Shown here one piece after another: positions 6,469 to 14,872 of a DNA stretch of 18,716 nucleotides. The DNA is taken from contig CAKUFW010000035.1 of the NCBI GenBank assembly GCA_934650975.1, positions 1-18,716 on the forward strand, in the 5' to 3' direction. Positions within the stretch are counted from its first letter, which is position 1; the number at the start of each line of letters is the position of its first letter. This stretch comes from an uncultured Collinsella sp. (GTDB taxonomy: Bacteria > Actinomycetota > Coriobacteriia > Coriobacteriales > Coriobacteriaceae). The notes under the pieces were generated by a model. That model ran no database searches. It had not been told where the DNA came from and saw only the letters and a list, made by a program, of their open reading frames with translations. The translations under genes and the position numbers were made by a program.

Positions 6469-9400
6469 ATGAGGTGGACTACTGTTCGAGCGCTTTGCCG
6501 CCGCCTGACCGTTGCCACGGTGACCCTCGCCATGGTGACGGGTTCGTTGCCCGTGGGCGCGTTTGCCGAGGCGCTCACCACCGACAGCACCTTTGTGCAA
6601 ACAGACATCGACCAAGCGGATGATGCCGCTGCCGCCGAGCCCTCGGCCGCTGCCGACGCCGCTGATCCCGTGGCGCTCGATGCCGGCGATGCCCCCACGC
6701 CACCGGTCTCCGAGATTGCATCGGCGGCGGGGCTGGCGGGCGAGGGCCAGACCGAGAGCACGCCTGTGGGCACGCTCGCAACCGATCTGGTCGAGGGCAA
6801 GGAGCTCGCCGACCAACAGGCCCAAGAGGAAAATCAGGGTGCCGAGGCAACTTGGAGCGAGGAGCTTGAACTCTGGGCAACCTCGAAGGGCGCCACGGGT
6901 GTCAAGGCCGAAGGCGACGATGGCTACGTGGCCGGCGAGCAGACCCCCGCGCAGTACTACTTCTCGATCGATAGCCTCACCAACGAAATCTCGATCGAGT
7001 ACGGCGACTCGGGCATCACCACGCTCGAAGTGCCCTCGACCATTGACGGCAAGAATGTCGTGAGCCTGGCGGGCATGGGAAGTGCCGCGCTCACGTCGGT
7101 TACCTTCGCCGGCGATTCGCATGTCCGCAAGGTGGGCGGCTTGGGCGGAAGCAGCATTAAGGAAATCGCGCTGCCCGATTCGGTTGAGGAGCTGGGCTGG
7201 AATGCGTTTTACGGAAGCAAGACACTTCAGACGGTGACCTGGCCCAACAACGCGGCCTTTACCACGATTCCCGAGCAGGCCTTTGAGGGCTGCGAACAAC
7301 TTGACGACAATGTGGTGGCAACGCTGCCGCCTTCGGTTAAGACTATCGACTATCGTGCCTTCGCCAATTGCGGCGTGCCGCAGTTCTATGTCTCGGACAC
7401 AACGGTACTCACCTTTACGCAGATCGACGTACCGGGCACGGTGGAGCGGATTGAGCGCCAAGCCTTTAATGGGTGCTCACATGTGTCGTCGGTGACGATT
7501 GGCGACGGCGTCAAATATATCGGCAGCAGCGCGTTTTTATCTCTTGATCCCGCGATCGCCGGCAAAGAGATCGTGCTGCCCAGAAGCGTGGAAAAGATAG
7601 AGTGGTGGGCTTTTGAGAACACGCGCTATTCAAGCACCGTCGGTGGCGGGAGCGAGATAAACCATAACGCAGTTACCCTGCGCGTGATGAACCCCGACCT
7701 TCAGTTTGGTGAGGCGGGCTATCCTGGCGACTATAATGATCGCGTGACAATCGATGGCGTAACGTACGCGATTCCCTTTAGCGAGGGTCAGACCATCTAT
7801 GCCTATGCGACCGATTCGGCGGGCAACCTCTCGATGGTCAAGAAACTCGCCGATGCCGTGGCCGACCGCAAGGATTCGGCGGACTCGTCAAAACCCGCCT
7901 ATACGTTTGAGTGGATGGGCGAGGCGGCTCAGGTAACGGGCAAGCTTCCCCAGGGCGCGACTGCCGTGCTCATGCAGGCGGGGCAGTCTACGCCGCTGAA
8001 CATTGCCGCCGACGGCAGCTTTACGGTAGATGCCCTCTCTAAGACGGCCGCTACGCTGCGCCTTTCGCTCGATGGCTACTATGACATGGTGCTGGCGCGC
8101 CCAGGCGACCAGATGACCGGCACATGGGACATCGGCGAGATCAAGGCTGCGGACTTTACCATGATTCCCGCCTCCCGCGCGATTGAGCTCAACGTGGGCT
8201 ATCTCGAGCCGGTGGCAGGGCAGGATAAAACCGAGCGCATTGAACTGAACAGTCTCGATGATATCGACCTGACCATTACGCACGACGGTAAGACGCTTAA
8301 AGCCGCCAAGGGTGACAAGGAAAACGACTATCGCATTCAGGGTACAGCGCTCGTGGTGTCACAGGCCATTGCCGATGCGGACCAGGAGCTGGAGATAACG
8401 CTCAAACCCAAGGACAGCCTTAAACTGGGTGGGGCCACCACGCGCGTAAAGCCGTCTGCCGGTAAGGTCGATATCGACCTAAAGCCTTGGGGTGCGGCGA
8501 CGGTGACTACTAAGGGTGATTATCAGGGCGCCAACCGCGTGCTGGTGTTCCGCACGTCCGATGGCAAGCTGGTTGCTGATGGCATTACCTATCTGACGGG
8601 CTACGAGGACGATGGCACCACGCCCATCATGAAGGCCGATACGCCGCGCCTGAAGGCCGGTGCCTACACTATCGTCGCCTTTAACAAGACAAGCTATGAC
8701 ATCCAGGCCACGAGCTATTCCACGTTCAGCCGCCTGGGGCTGACCGCGGGCAAGCATATCGCCCAGCAGCAGGTGAAGATCGAAGACGGTAAGCAGCTCG
8801 ATGTGACGCTCGACGTGCCGACGTTTGACGTTGAGGCGTACCGTGCCGAGCGCGGGCTGACGGCGGGCTCGGTTATCGCTGATTCGTCTGCGGTCGTTGG
8901 GGTGGAGACCGAGCTGCGCATTCACTACGAGCTCAAGGACAGCCAGGCGACAAAGATCGAGATCCCGCTGGCCAAAGATGCGGTCGAGGATGTATCCGCA
9001 GGCTCTCGCGATGCCGGTGACAGTACCAATACCTGGTGGACCGGAACAACGTGGGAGGGCGACAATCTGGTCATTGACATGAAGAAGGGCGCGGGCGCCG
9101 ATGTGTTTGTGCGCTTTAAACCCAAGACTGCAGGTACCTACGTTGTCTCGCCGCTCATCACGTTGGGCGAAGTGACGCTGCCGCTGGGGAGCACCACGCT
9201 CGAAGTGAACACCTCGCGCATCGAGGTCGACAATACCAATGTCCATAGCCTGCTGGGCAATGTTGCCTACGTATACGCAGCGCCTGGCAAAAGCGTGCAG
9301 CTTACCGTGGGGACGGGCGCCTCGGCCGTAAAGTACACCGGAAAGACCAACAAGCTGGGCCGCGCCAAGATTGAATACGACCTGCCGCAGGACACGTTGG

Positions 9401-12400
9401 CTGCCGAGCGCGTGACGCTCGAGGCGCGCGTGGGATCGACCGATGTTGCCGCGGCTGCCGCCGATGTGACGGCTCGTAATTACGTGCGCTATGTTCCGGG
9501 CGCCTCGGTCTGGAGCTTTGATGTGACGTATCGTGGCGGCACGCAAAACCTGGTCAAGGACGGCAAGGACACCGGAAAGAGCCTATGGACCTTCCATCAC
9601 CTGCCGCAAAAGAAAAACGCCTACTGGACGTTTGATATCACACTCGAGGTGGGTAACGAGGAGGCTGCCGACACGCTCGACCTGTACGTGGACTGCGTGG
9701 ACGGCAAGACCGTGACGATTCCTCTGACCCAAAAGTCGCGCGAGGGCACCCGCGTGCGCTATGCGGCGGAATATGTGGACGAGGGCTATCTCAAGCTGCT
9801 CGATGAGTTTAACAAGGCGAATGACTCTGTCTATGTGAACTGCGGAAACTTTGAACAGATCTTTATGCCGCAGACCTACCGCATCTCCAATGCTCAGCTT
9901 ATGACCATGTTGAGTTTTGACGCCAACGCTTCGGCCAAAAAGCATTCCGCCGCGGCCGAGGAACGGCAGCAGGAGTTCTCGAATGCTGTGCAGCAGTGGC
10001 ACGAGTATATGATGGAGAACTCGTTTAACGATGTTGACCAGGCCTTTAACGACGCAATCGACCAGATGGTCGCCGACGCGTTTGCCGAGGAGGAGGGCGG
10101 CAAGGACGAGGAGGCCGGAGCGGACGATGAGGCCCAAGGCGGCAGCGCCCGCAAGGCCCGCCGCGCTCCCGCCGCTCGCAGTGGCGAGGGCGAAGAGGGC
10201 GGCAACGACGAAGCCGCGCAGTTTGCGGCCGAGCTTAAGGCCGCGGTCGGCGGCTCGTCGGCGCTGCTGACCAAACAGGGCGACAGCTACGGCGTCAACG
10301 TGGATAAGATGATCTTTGAGGACGCCTATGGAACCAGCGAGGACTGGTACCAGGAGCTCGCGGCGGCACAGGGCGCGAATGCTGCGGATGCGGCGGCACT
10401 CAAGGAACTCGTCGACCATGCGTCGCGTGCGGAGTTCATTACGCAGCAGGCCGAGGATCTGGTGGGTCAGTCGCTGGGTATCGGCCAGCTCAACCAATAC
10501 GGCAGCTGGAATGACGCAACCGCTTCGGCGCTCAACAAGTGCGCAGGTATTAAGGCTAGCGAGTATAAGGGTCAGTCGACGAGCGGGTTTAGCGATCTGG
10601 GCCAGGCACTCGGCAGTTCCCTGAGCTACAAGGCGGCCGACGACGATACCGTCAAGGGCTTTAAGGTCGCCGCGCCCGACGGTGAGCAGACGGCCTATAT
10701 CGAGTCCGAGTTTATCGAGAACTCCAATAACAACAAGAACCAGGCGCTGCTGTTTAACTCGATTGCCATGCAGTGCGACATTTTGGACAACCTGTACGAC
10801 AACTGGAATGTGGTCCATAGCCTCAATAACTCCAAGGTCCGCGGGTGGCTCATGGCCTGGAAGCTCAACGGCGATGTGAGCGCGCATATGAAGCTCATTC
10901 GCACGATTCGTTCGCTCAAGAGCTACAAGATCGAGTGCGAGATGTTCGGGCAGGTCTTTAAGACCGATGCATGGAAGGCGGCCGGGCAGGCGTTTCCCGC
11001 GGCGACTCAGGGTATCGGCATCTTTACCGGCATTTACGGCGTAAACGATGCCAGCAAGAACTGGGAAAACGTGAACGTCCGCATGCAGAAGGTGAAGGGC
11101 GAGCGCGAGGGCTACGAGCTGCAGCATACACGCTTGCTTGCCAAACCCGAGAAAACCGAGGACGACTGGAAGTGCATCTACGCGCTGCGCGATGCCATGG
11201 AGAAGGCTCGTGCGTTTGAGGATCTGCTGTATCGCCAGCTTTGCCATGACAGTACCGATGTGGCGGTGGGCTCTGTTATGACGATCGCCGGCGTGCTGAC
11301 GGCGGGTTCGGCGGGAACCGTGGTGGGCGCCGCCTATGACGCCGCCTCAACGAGCGTCGGTTCGGAGCGCGCGATTAAGCTGACGAACGCCGAGTGCGCT
11401 TACGATGTTGCCTGCGAACAGGTGGAGCGTGCATGCCAGAATCGCATTACGGTCAACTGGGGTGAGCTGACCGATGCCGAGGTCTACAAAGCCAACAAGG
11501 ACGGTTTGATCTCGGACGAGAAGATGCAGTCGATCTTTGAGGCGCGTTATCGCAATGTGGCTGCCAAGGCGGCGCCCGATCCTGCGGGTGTGGTATACGA
11601 GGGCCTACTGTCCAACACGGTTGAGGGTGCGACGGTTGAGCTGTGGAGTGCCGACGATGCGTACGGCACCAATGCCGTACGCTGGGATGCCGAGGAGTAT
11701 GAGCAGGCCAACCCGCTTGCGACGGGTGCGGACGGTGCTTACAACTGGAATACGCCGACCGGTTGGTATCAGGTGCGCGTGACCAAGGACGGTTACGAGG
11801 AAGCGCGTTCGGCCTGGCTGCGCGTGCCGCCGATTCAGACTGAGGTGAACATTGCCCTGGTGTCGACGGCGGCACCCGAGGTGGCGTCGGTCCATGCCTA
11901 TACCGACTGTGTTGAGATTGAGTTTACGCAGTATATGGACGCGAGTGATGACGCTGTGGCCGCGCTGGACGCGCAGGGACTGGGTGACGTGACGTATACG
12001 TGGCTCGATAAGCAGGACGACCCCGATGGCAAGCCGCTGTCGCGCGTGCTGCGTATCTGCTATGACGATGCGCGCGAGGCGGGGTCGACCGTTGCCTTTG
12101 ACCTCGACGGCGCTCGCAACTATGCGGGCACGGCGATGTCTGCCTGGGCGAGCGGCGAGCTTGTCGTGGGCATGCGGGCTGACAAGCTCAAGCTCAACGT
12201 GGAACAGGCGGTGACCATGCTCGAGGGCGACGACTTTGAGCTGGTGGCACACGTAACCGATAAGGATGGCAAGCCGTTTACCGGCGCCACGGTTAGTGTT
12301 GGGCTGGATTCTGAGGCCATCTGCTCTGCGGATGCCATGCAAGCTGTGACAGGTGAGGACGGCGCCGCGACGTTCGTGCTGCATGGTGCTCTGCCGGGTC

Positions 12401-13068
12401 TGACGACGCTGGCGGCGACGGTGGATGGCACGGCGTTGTCCAAGCAGGTCGACGTTCGTGTGTCTGCCGAGGCCGTACGTCCGGCGCGCCCGGTGGCCGT
12501 GATCGGTGGGACGACATTTGGCGCATGGTCGCCCAAGGAGAACTACATCACGGTGCCCAAGGGTGCCAAGCTGGAGCTTTCGGCCGAGGAGGGTGCCACT
12601 ATTTGGTACACCACCAATGACACCTGCCCCTGCCGTGACGAAGGCCGCGTAAAGTACACCGAGCCTATTGCGCTCGATAGCAACATGTACGTGCGCATTG
12701 CGGCGCAGCGCCCCGGTATGTCGTACAGCGAGTATTCCGAGCGCTTGAACATTACGATTACGGTGACTGATGAGGTGGCACCCGAGCCGGGACCTGAACC
12801 GACGCCTGAACCGCAGCCGACGCCTGGTGGCGGTGAGCAAGGCGGCGGTACTGGCTCCGCCGGGACTGCTGCGGGCGGGTCGACCTCGACCGCGACTACG
12901 GTGACGACGGACAAGTCCAAGGGTAAGGACAAGAACAGCAAGAAATCCGGCGGCGCGGAGCTCGTCAACACGGGCGACACCACCGCGATGACGGTCACCG
13001 CCCTGGGCATCGCCGGCGCAACCATCGCCGCCGCCGGTGTCGCCGCAACCAAGCGCCGCAAGCGTTAG
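6469..13068 (+). CDS. Giant LVNTG-anchored multidomain surface protein (2199 aa)
   Basis: ATG 6469 follows AAAGGA at 6 nt; an in-frame TTG at 6445 is less likely. A short signal peptide (ending GAFAEA, about residue 35) differs from that of the two upstream proteins. Residues about 180-400 are BspA-type leucine-rich repeats (LPDSVEELGWNAFYG, VPGTVERIERQAFNGC). Beta-rich domains follow to about 1160. Residues about 1163-1700 are largely helical, with a very acidic/basic low-complexity stretch at about 1205-1250 and a Gly/Ala-rich hydrophobic segment at about 1600-1630. Residues about 1707-1799 resemble a carboxypeptidase-regulatory-like domain (DGAYNWNTPTGWYQVRVTKDGY). About 1904-1998 is a bacterial Ig-like domain and about 2006-2099 resembles the beta-hexosaminidase C-terminal domain (ATIWYTTND). 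A Pro/Glu linker, a Gly/Ser/Lys linker and LVNTGD (from 2165) with KRRKR end it. It is a likely wall-anchored adhesin or matrix-binding protein; no enzyme active site is seen. Confidence 0.88.
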   Translation: MRWTTVRALCRRLTVATVTLAMVTGSLPVGAFAEALTTDSTFVQTDIDQADDAAAAEPSAAADAADPVALDAGDAPTPPVSEIASAAGLAGEGQTESTPVGTLATDLVEGKELADQQAQEENQGAEATWSEELELWATSKGATGVKAEGDDGYVAGEQTPAQYYFSIDSLTNEISIEYGDSGITTLEVPSTIDGKNVVSLAGMGSAALTSVTFAGDSHVRKVGGLGGSSIKEIALPDSVEELGWNAFYGSKTLQTVTWPNNAAFTTIPEQAFEGCEQLDDNVVATLPPSVKTIDYRAFANCGVPQFYVSDTTVLTFTQIDVPGTVERIERQAFNGCSHVSSVTIGDGVKYIGSSAFLSLDPAIAGKEIVLPRSVEKIEWWAFENTRYSSTVGGGSEINHNAVTLRVMNPDLQFGEAGYPGDYNDRVTIDGVTYAIPFSEGQTIYAYATDSAGNLSMVKKLADAVADRKDSADSSKPAYTFEWMGEAAQVTGKLPQGATAVLMQAGQSTPLNIAADGSFTVDALSKTAATLRLSLDGYYDMVLARPGDQMTGTWDIGEIKAADFTMIPASRAIELNVGYLEPVAGQDKTERIELNSLDDIDLTITHDGKTLKAAKGDKENDYRIQGTALVVSQAIADADQELEITLKPKDSLKLGGATTRVKPSAGKVDIDLKPWGAATVTTKGDYQGANRVLVFRTSDGKLVADGITYLTGYEDDGTTPIMKADTPRLKAGAYTIVAFNKTSYDIQATSYSTFSRLGLTAGKHIAQQQVKIEDGKQLDVTLDVPTFDVEAYRAERGLTAGSVIADSSAVVGVETELRIHYELKDSQATKIEIPLAKDAVEDVSAGSRDAGDSTNTWWTGTTWEGDNLVIDMKKGAGADVFVRFKPKTAGTYVVSPLITLGEVTLPLGSTTLEVNTSRIEVDNTNVHSLLGNVAYVYAAPGKSVQLTVGTGASAVKYTGKTNKLGRAKIEYDLPQDTLAAERVTLEARVGSTDVAAAAADVTARNYVRYVPGASVWSFDVTYRGGTQNLVKDGKDTGKSLWTFHHLPQKKNAYWTFDITLEVGNEEAADTLDLYVDCVDGKTVTIPLTQKSREGTRVRYAAEYVDEGYLKLLDEFNKANDSVYVNCGNFEQIFMPQTYRISNAQLMTMLSFDANASAKKHSAAAEERQQEFSNAVQQWHEYMMENSFNDVDQAFNDAIDQMVADAFAEEEGGKDEEAGADDEAQGGSARKARRAPAARSGEGEEGGNDEAAQFAAELKAAVGGSSALLTKQGDSYGVNVDKMIFEDAYGTSEDWYQELAAAQGANAADAAALKELVDHASRAEFITQQAEDLVGQSLGIGQLNQYGSWNDATASALNKCAGIKASEYKGQSTSGFSDLGQALGSSLSYKAADDDTVKGFKVAAPDGEQTAYIESEFIENSNNNKNQALLFNSIAMQCDILDNLYDNWNVVHSLNNSKVRGWLMAWKLNGDVSAHMKLIRTIRSLKSYKIECEMFGQVFKTDAWKAAGQAFPAATQGIGIFTGIYGVNDASKNWENVNVRMQKVKGEREGYELQHTRLLAKPEKTEDDWKCIYALRDAMEKARAFEDLLYRQLCHDSTDVAVGSVMTIAGVLTAGSAGTVVGAAYDAASTSVGSERAIKLTNAECAYDVACEQVERACQNRITVNWGELTDAEVYKANKDGLISDEKMQSIFEARYRNVAAKAAPDPAGVVYEGLLSNTVEGATVELWSADDAYGTNAVRWDAEEYEQANPLATGADGAYNWNTPTGWYQVRVTKDGYEEARSAWLRVPPIQTEVNIALVSTAAPEVASVHAYTDCVEIEFTQYMDASDDAVAALDAQGLGDVTYTWLDKQDDPDGKPLSRVLRICYDDAREAGSTVAFDLDGARNYAGTAMSAWASGELVVGMRADKLKLNVEQAVTMLEGDDFELVAHVTDKDGKPFTGATVSVGLDSEAICSADAMQAVTGEDGAATFVLHGALPGLTTLAATVDGTALSKQVDVRVSAEAVRPARPVAVIGGTTFGAWSPKENYITVPKGAKLELSAEEGATIWYTTNDTCPCRDEGRVKYTEPIALDSNMYVRIAAQRPGMSYSEYSERLNITITVTDEVAPEPGPEPTPEPQPTPGGGEQGGGTGSAGTAAGGSTSTATTVTTDKSKGKDKNSKKSGGAELVNTGDTTAMTVTALGIAGATIAAAGVAATKRRKR

Positions 13069-13105
13069 GTTTTGGTGGCGGCGCCTATCCTCGGCTTTTA
13101 CAAAA

Positions 13106-13321
13106 TCTCAATCTGTAACACCAAGCCAGATATTTGGGCTCCAGGTGTTACAGATTGAGATGAACTGTTCGGCTGCCAACCTAACGTCTCGATCTGTAAC
13201 ACGTAGCGAGGAATTTGGCCTCTAACTGTTACAGATTGAGATAAAGCGGGGGCGGCTGGAGCAATATCTCGATCTGTAACAACTACGATGCTCAACGGGC
13301 CCCACGTGTTACAGATCGAGA
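13106..13321. repeat. Array C: 6 alternating 15-bp repeats, 40-bp period
   Basis: Half-sites start at 13106, 13146, 13187, 13227, 13267 and 13307, alternating TCTCRATCTGTAACA and TGTTACAGATYGAGA. Spacers are 25 bp except one of 26 (13161-13186), in the same relative place as in array B. Palindrome P5 follows 23 bp after the last half-site. It lies between the convergent giant surface gene and nfnB. The gap 13069-13462 holds only this array, P5 and the nfn terminator. Confidence 0.9.
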
Positions 13322-13344
13322 CAAAACGACCGACTAGACCCCAG

Positions 13345-13379
13345 ACCACCACAAAGGTGCCTGTCCCCATCGTGGTGGT
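13345..13379. repeat. P5: decayed GGGGACAGG palindrome after array C
   Basis: Left arm ACCACCACAAAGG (13345-13357) and right arm CCATCGTGGTGGT (13367-13379) have two mismatches. The core orientation GGTGCCTGTCCCC matches P4. It is the least perfect of the five copies. Confidence 0.7.
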
Positions 13380-13396
13380 TGGGGCGGGCGGCATAG

Positions 13397-13434
13397 AAAA
13401 AGTCCCCGCCGGGCGTGTGCTCGACGGGGACTTT
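13397..13434 (-). terminator. Rho-independent terminator of the nfn operon
   Basis: On the - strand an 8-bp stem (AGTCCCCG 13401-13408 with CGGGGACT 13425-13432) ends in five T (13397-13401). It lies about 30 nt beyond the nfnB stop codon. Confidence 0.85.
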
Positions 13435-13462
13435 GCCGTTTGATGGCTAGCGCTGCAGGTGA

Positions 13463-14872
13463 TTACTCGCCCAGCAGGCTCTTGGTGATGGAAGCGGCAG
13501 CCTTCTTGCCGGCGCCCATCGCCAGAATGACCGTAGCGGCACCGGTGACGATGTCGCCGCCGGCCCAGATGCGGGGATCGGTGGTCTGGCCGGTCTCCTC
13601 GTCGGCGACGATGTAGCCCCACTTGTTGAGCTCCATCTTGCCGCCGATCTTGGCAGCGAAGGGGTTGGCGTTGGTGCCGATAGCCGAGATCGCGACATCG
13701 CAGGGGATCTCCTCGATGGCGCCCTCGATGGCGACCGGACGACGACGGCCGGACTCGTCGGGCTCGCCGAGCTCCATCTTCTGGACCTTGACGGCGCACA
13801 CGGAGCCGTCCTCGCCAGCGACAAACTCGAGCGGGGAAACGAGCGGCAGGACCTCGACGCCCTCGGCCTTAGCGTGATGCAGCTCGGCGCGACGGCAGGG
13901 CATCTCGTCCTCGGTACGGCGGTAGGCGATGATGGCGTGCTCGGCGCCCAGGCGCTTGGCGGTACGGACGGCGTCCATAGCCACGTTGCCGCCACCAAAG
14001 ACGACGACGTTCTTGCCGTGCTTGGTGGGGGTGTCGTACTCGGGGAACTTGTTGGCCTTCATCAGGTTCACGCGGGTGAGGTACTCGTTGGCGAAGAAGA
14101 CGTTGGGCAGGTTCTCGCCGGGGACGTTGAGGAACTTGGGCAGGCCAGCGCCGGTCGCCACGTAGATGGCGTCGAAGCCCTGCTCGAACAGCTCCTCGGC
14201 CGTAGCCATGTTGCCCACGACGGAGTTGTACTCAAACTTGACGCCCATGTCCTCCAGGCCGTCAATCTCGCGCTTGACGACTGCCTTGGGCAGACGGAAC
14301 TCGGGGATGCCATAGACCAGCACGCCGCCACCGGTGAAGAAGGCCTCGAAGACGGTGACGTCAAAGCCGTTACGGGCGAGCTCGCCGGCGCAGGTGATGC
14401 CGGACGGGCCGGAGCCGACGACGGCGACCTTCTTGCCGTTCTTGGGAGCCATCTTGGGCGTGGAGGCGAGCTCGGGGCGGTCACCCAGGAAGCGCTCGAG
14501 CTGGCCGATGGCCACGGGCTCGGACTTCTTGCCACGGATGCACTTGCCCTCGCACTGGTTCTCCTGCGGGCAGACGCGGCCGCAGATGGCGGGAAGCATG
14601 GAGTCCTCACGGATAGTATCGAGAGCGCCGCCGAAGTCCTTCTCGCGGATCTGCTCGATAAAGCGGGGAATGTTGATGTTGACGGGGCAGCCCTCAACAC
14701 AGAACGGCTTCTTGCAGTTGAGGCAGCGCTCGGCCTCGGCCAGCGCCATCTCCTCGGTGAAGCCCTTGTCGACGGGGCGGAAGTCGCAGGCGCGCTCGGC
14801 AGCCGGCTCCTCGTTATCGGGGGTGCGGGGCGACTTCATATCGGCAACGAAACGACCATTAACTAGTGGCAT
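13463..14872 (-). CDS. nfnB: NADPH-binding large subunit of NfnAB (GltD-like)
   Basis: The protein has 469 residues and resembles the small chain of glutamate synthase. The N-terminus carries two iron-sulfur cysteine sets: C50, C53, C58, C62 (CLNCKKPFCVEGCP) and C97, C101, C107, C111 (CGRVCPQENQCEGKC). An FAD fold follows with GSGPSG at 153-158, and an NADPH fold with GGGNVA at 293-298. Annotation pipelines usually call this NADPH-dependent glutamate synthase. No large glutamate synthase chain is adjacent, and the gene overlaps the partner flavoprotein by 10 bp, so electron-bifurcating NADH-dependent reduced ferredoxin:NADP+ oxidoreductase (large chain) is the better assignment. The enzyme couples ferredoxin, NADH and NADP+ in the cytoplasm of anaerobes. 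The start ATG 14870-14872 lies inside the end of nfnA, suggesting coupled translation. Confidence 0.85.
   Translation of the reverse strand: MPLVNGRFVADMKSPRTPDNEEPAAERACDFRPVDKGFTEEMALAEAERCLNCKKPFCVEGCPVNINIPRFIEQIREKDFGGALDTIREDSMLPAICGRVCPQENQCEGKCIRGKKSEPVAIGQLERFLGDRPELASTPKMAPKNGKKVAVVGSGPSGITCAGELARNGFDVTVFEAFFTGGGVLVYGIPEFRLPKAVVKREIDGLEDMGVKFEYNSVVGNMATAEELFEQGFDAIYVATGAGLPKFLNVPGENLPNVFFANEYLTRVNLMKANKFPEYDTPTKHGKNVVVFGGGNVAMDAVRTAKRLGAEHAIIAYRRTEDEMPCRRAELHHAKAEGVEVLPLVSPLEFVAGEDGSVCAVKVQKMELGEPDESGRRRPVAIEGAIEEIPCDVAISAIGTNANPFAAKIGGKMELNKWGYIVADEETGQTTDPRIWAGGDIVTGAATVILAMGAGKKAAASITKSLLGE

Larger units (their letters stand above)
12970..13380 (+). repeat. Duplicated 3' module, copy 2 (sorting signal + array C + palindrome)
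   Basis: Collinear with 5874-6364 from the TGD codons through the stop, the 37-bp spacer, the array and the palindrome. It is shorter by exactly 80 bp, one array unit. Some spacers are clearly homologous between copies: the one at 13202-13226 matches 6186-6210, and 13161-13186 matches 6065-6090. Confidence 0.8.

Noticed and set aside
9583..11247. 554-codon - strand open frame inside the giant surface gene
   Set aside because: It lies fully within a supported reading frame, has Leu/Arg/His-rich shadow composition and no ribosome binding site.
13874..14866. 330-codon + strand open frame over nfnB
   Set aside because: Antisense shadow of nfnB, with no recognisable domain and Gly/Ala/Leu/Asp-rich composition typical of such shadows.
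13463..14872. Glutamate synthase small chain as the primary call
   Set aside because: Sequence similarity is real, but no large glutamate synthase chain is adjacent and the overlapping FAD/NAD-binding partner fits NfnAB better.
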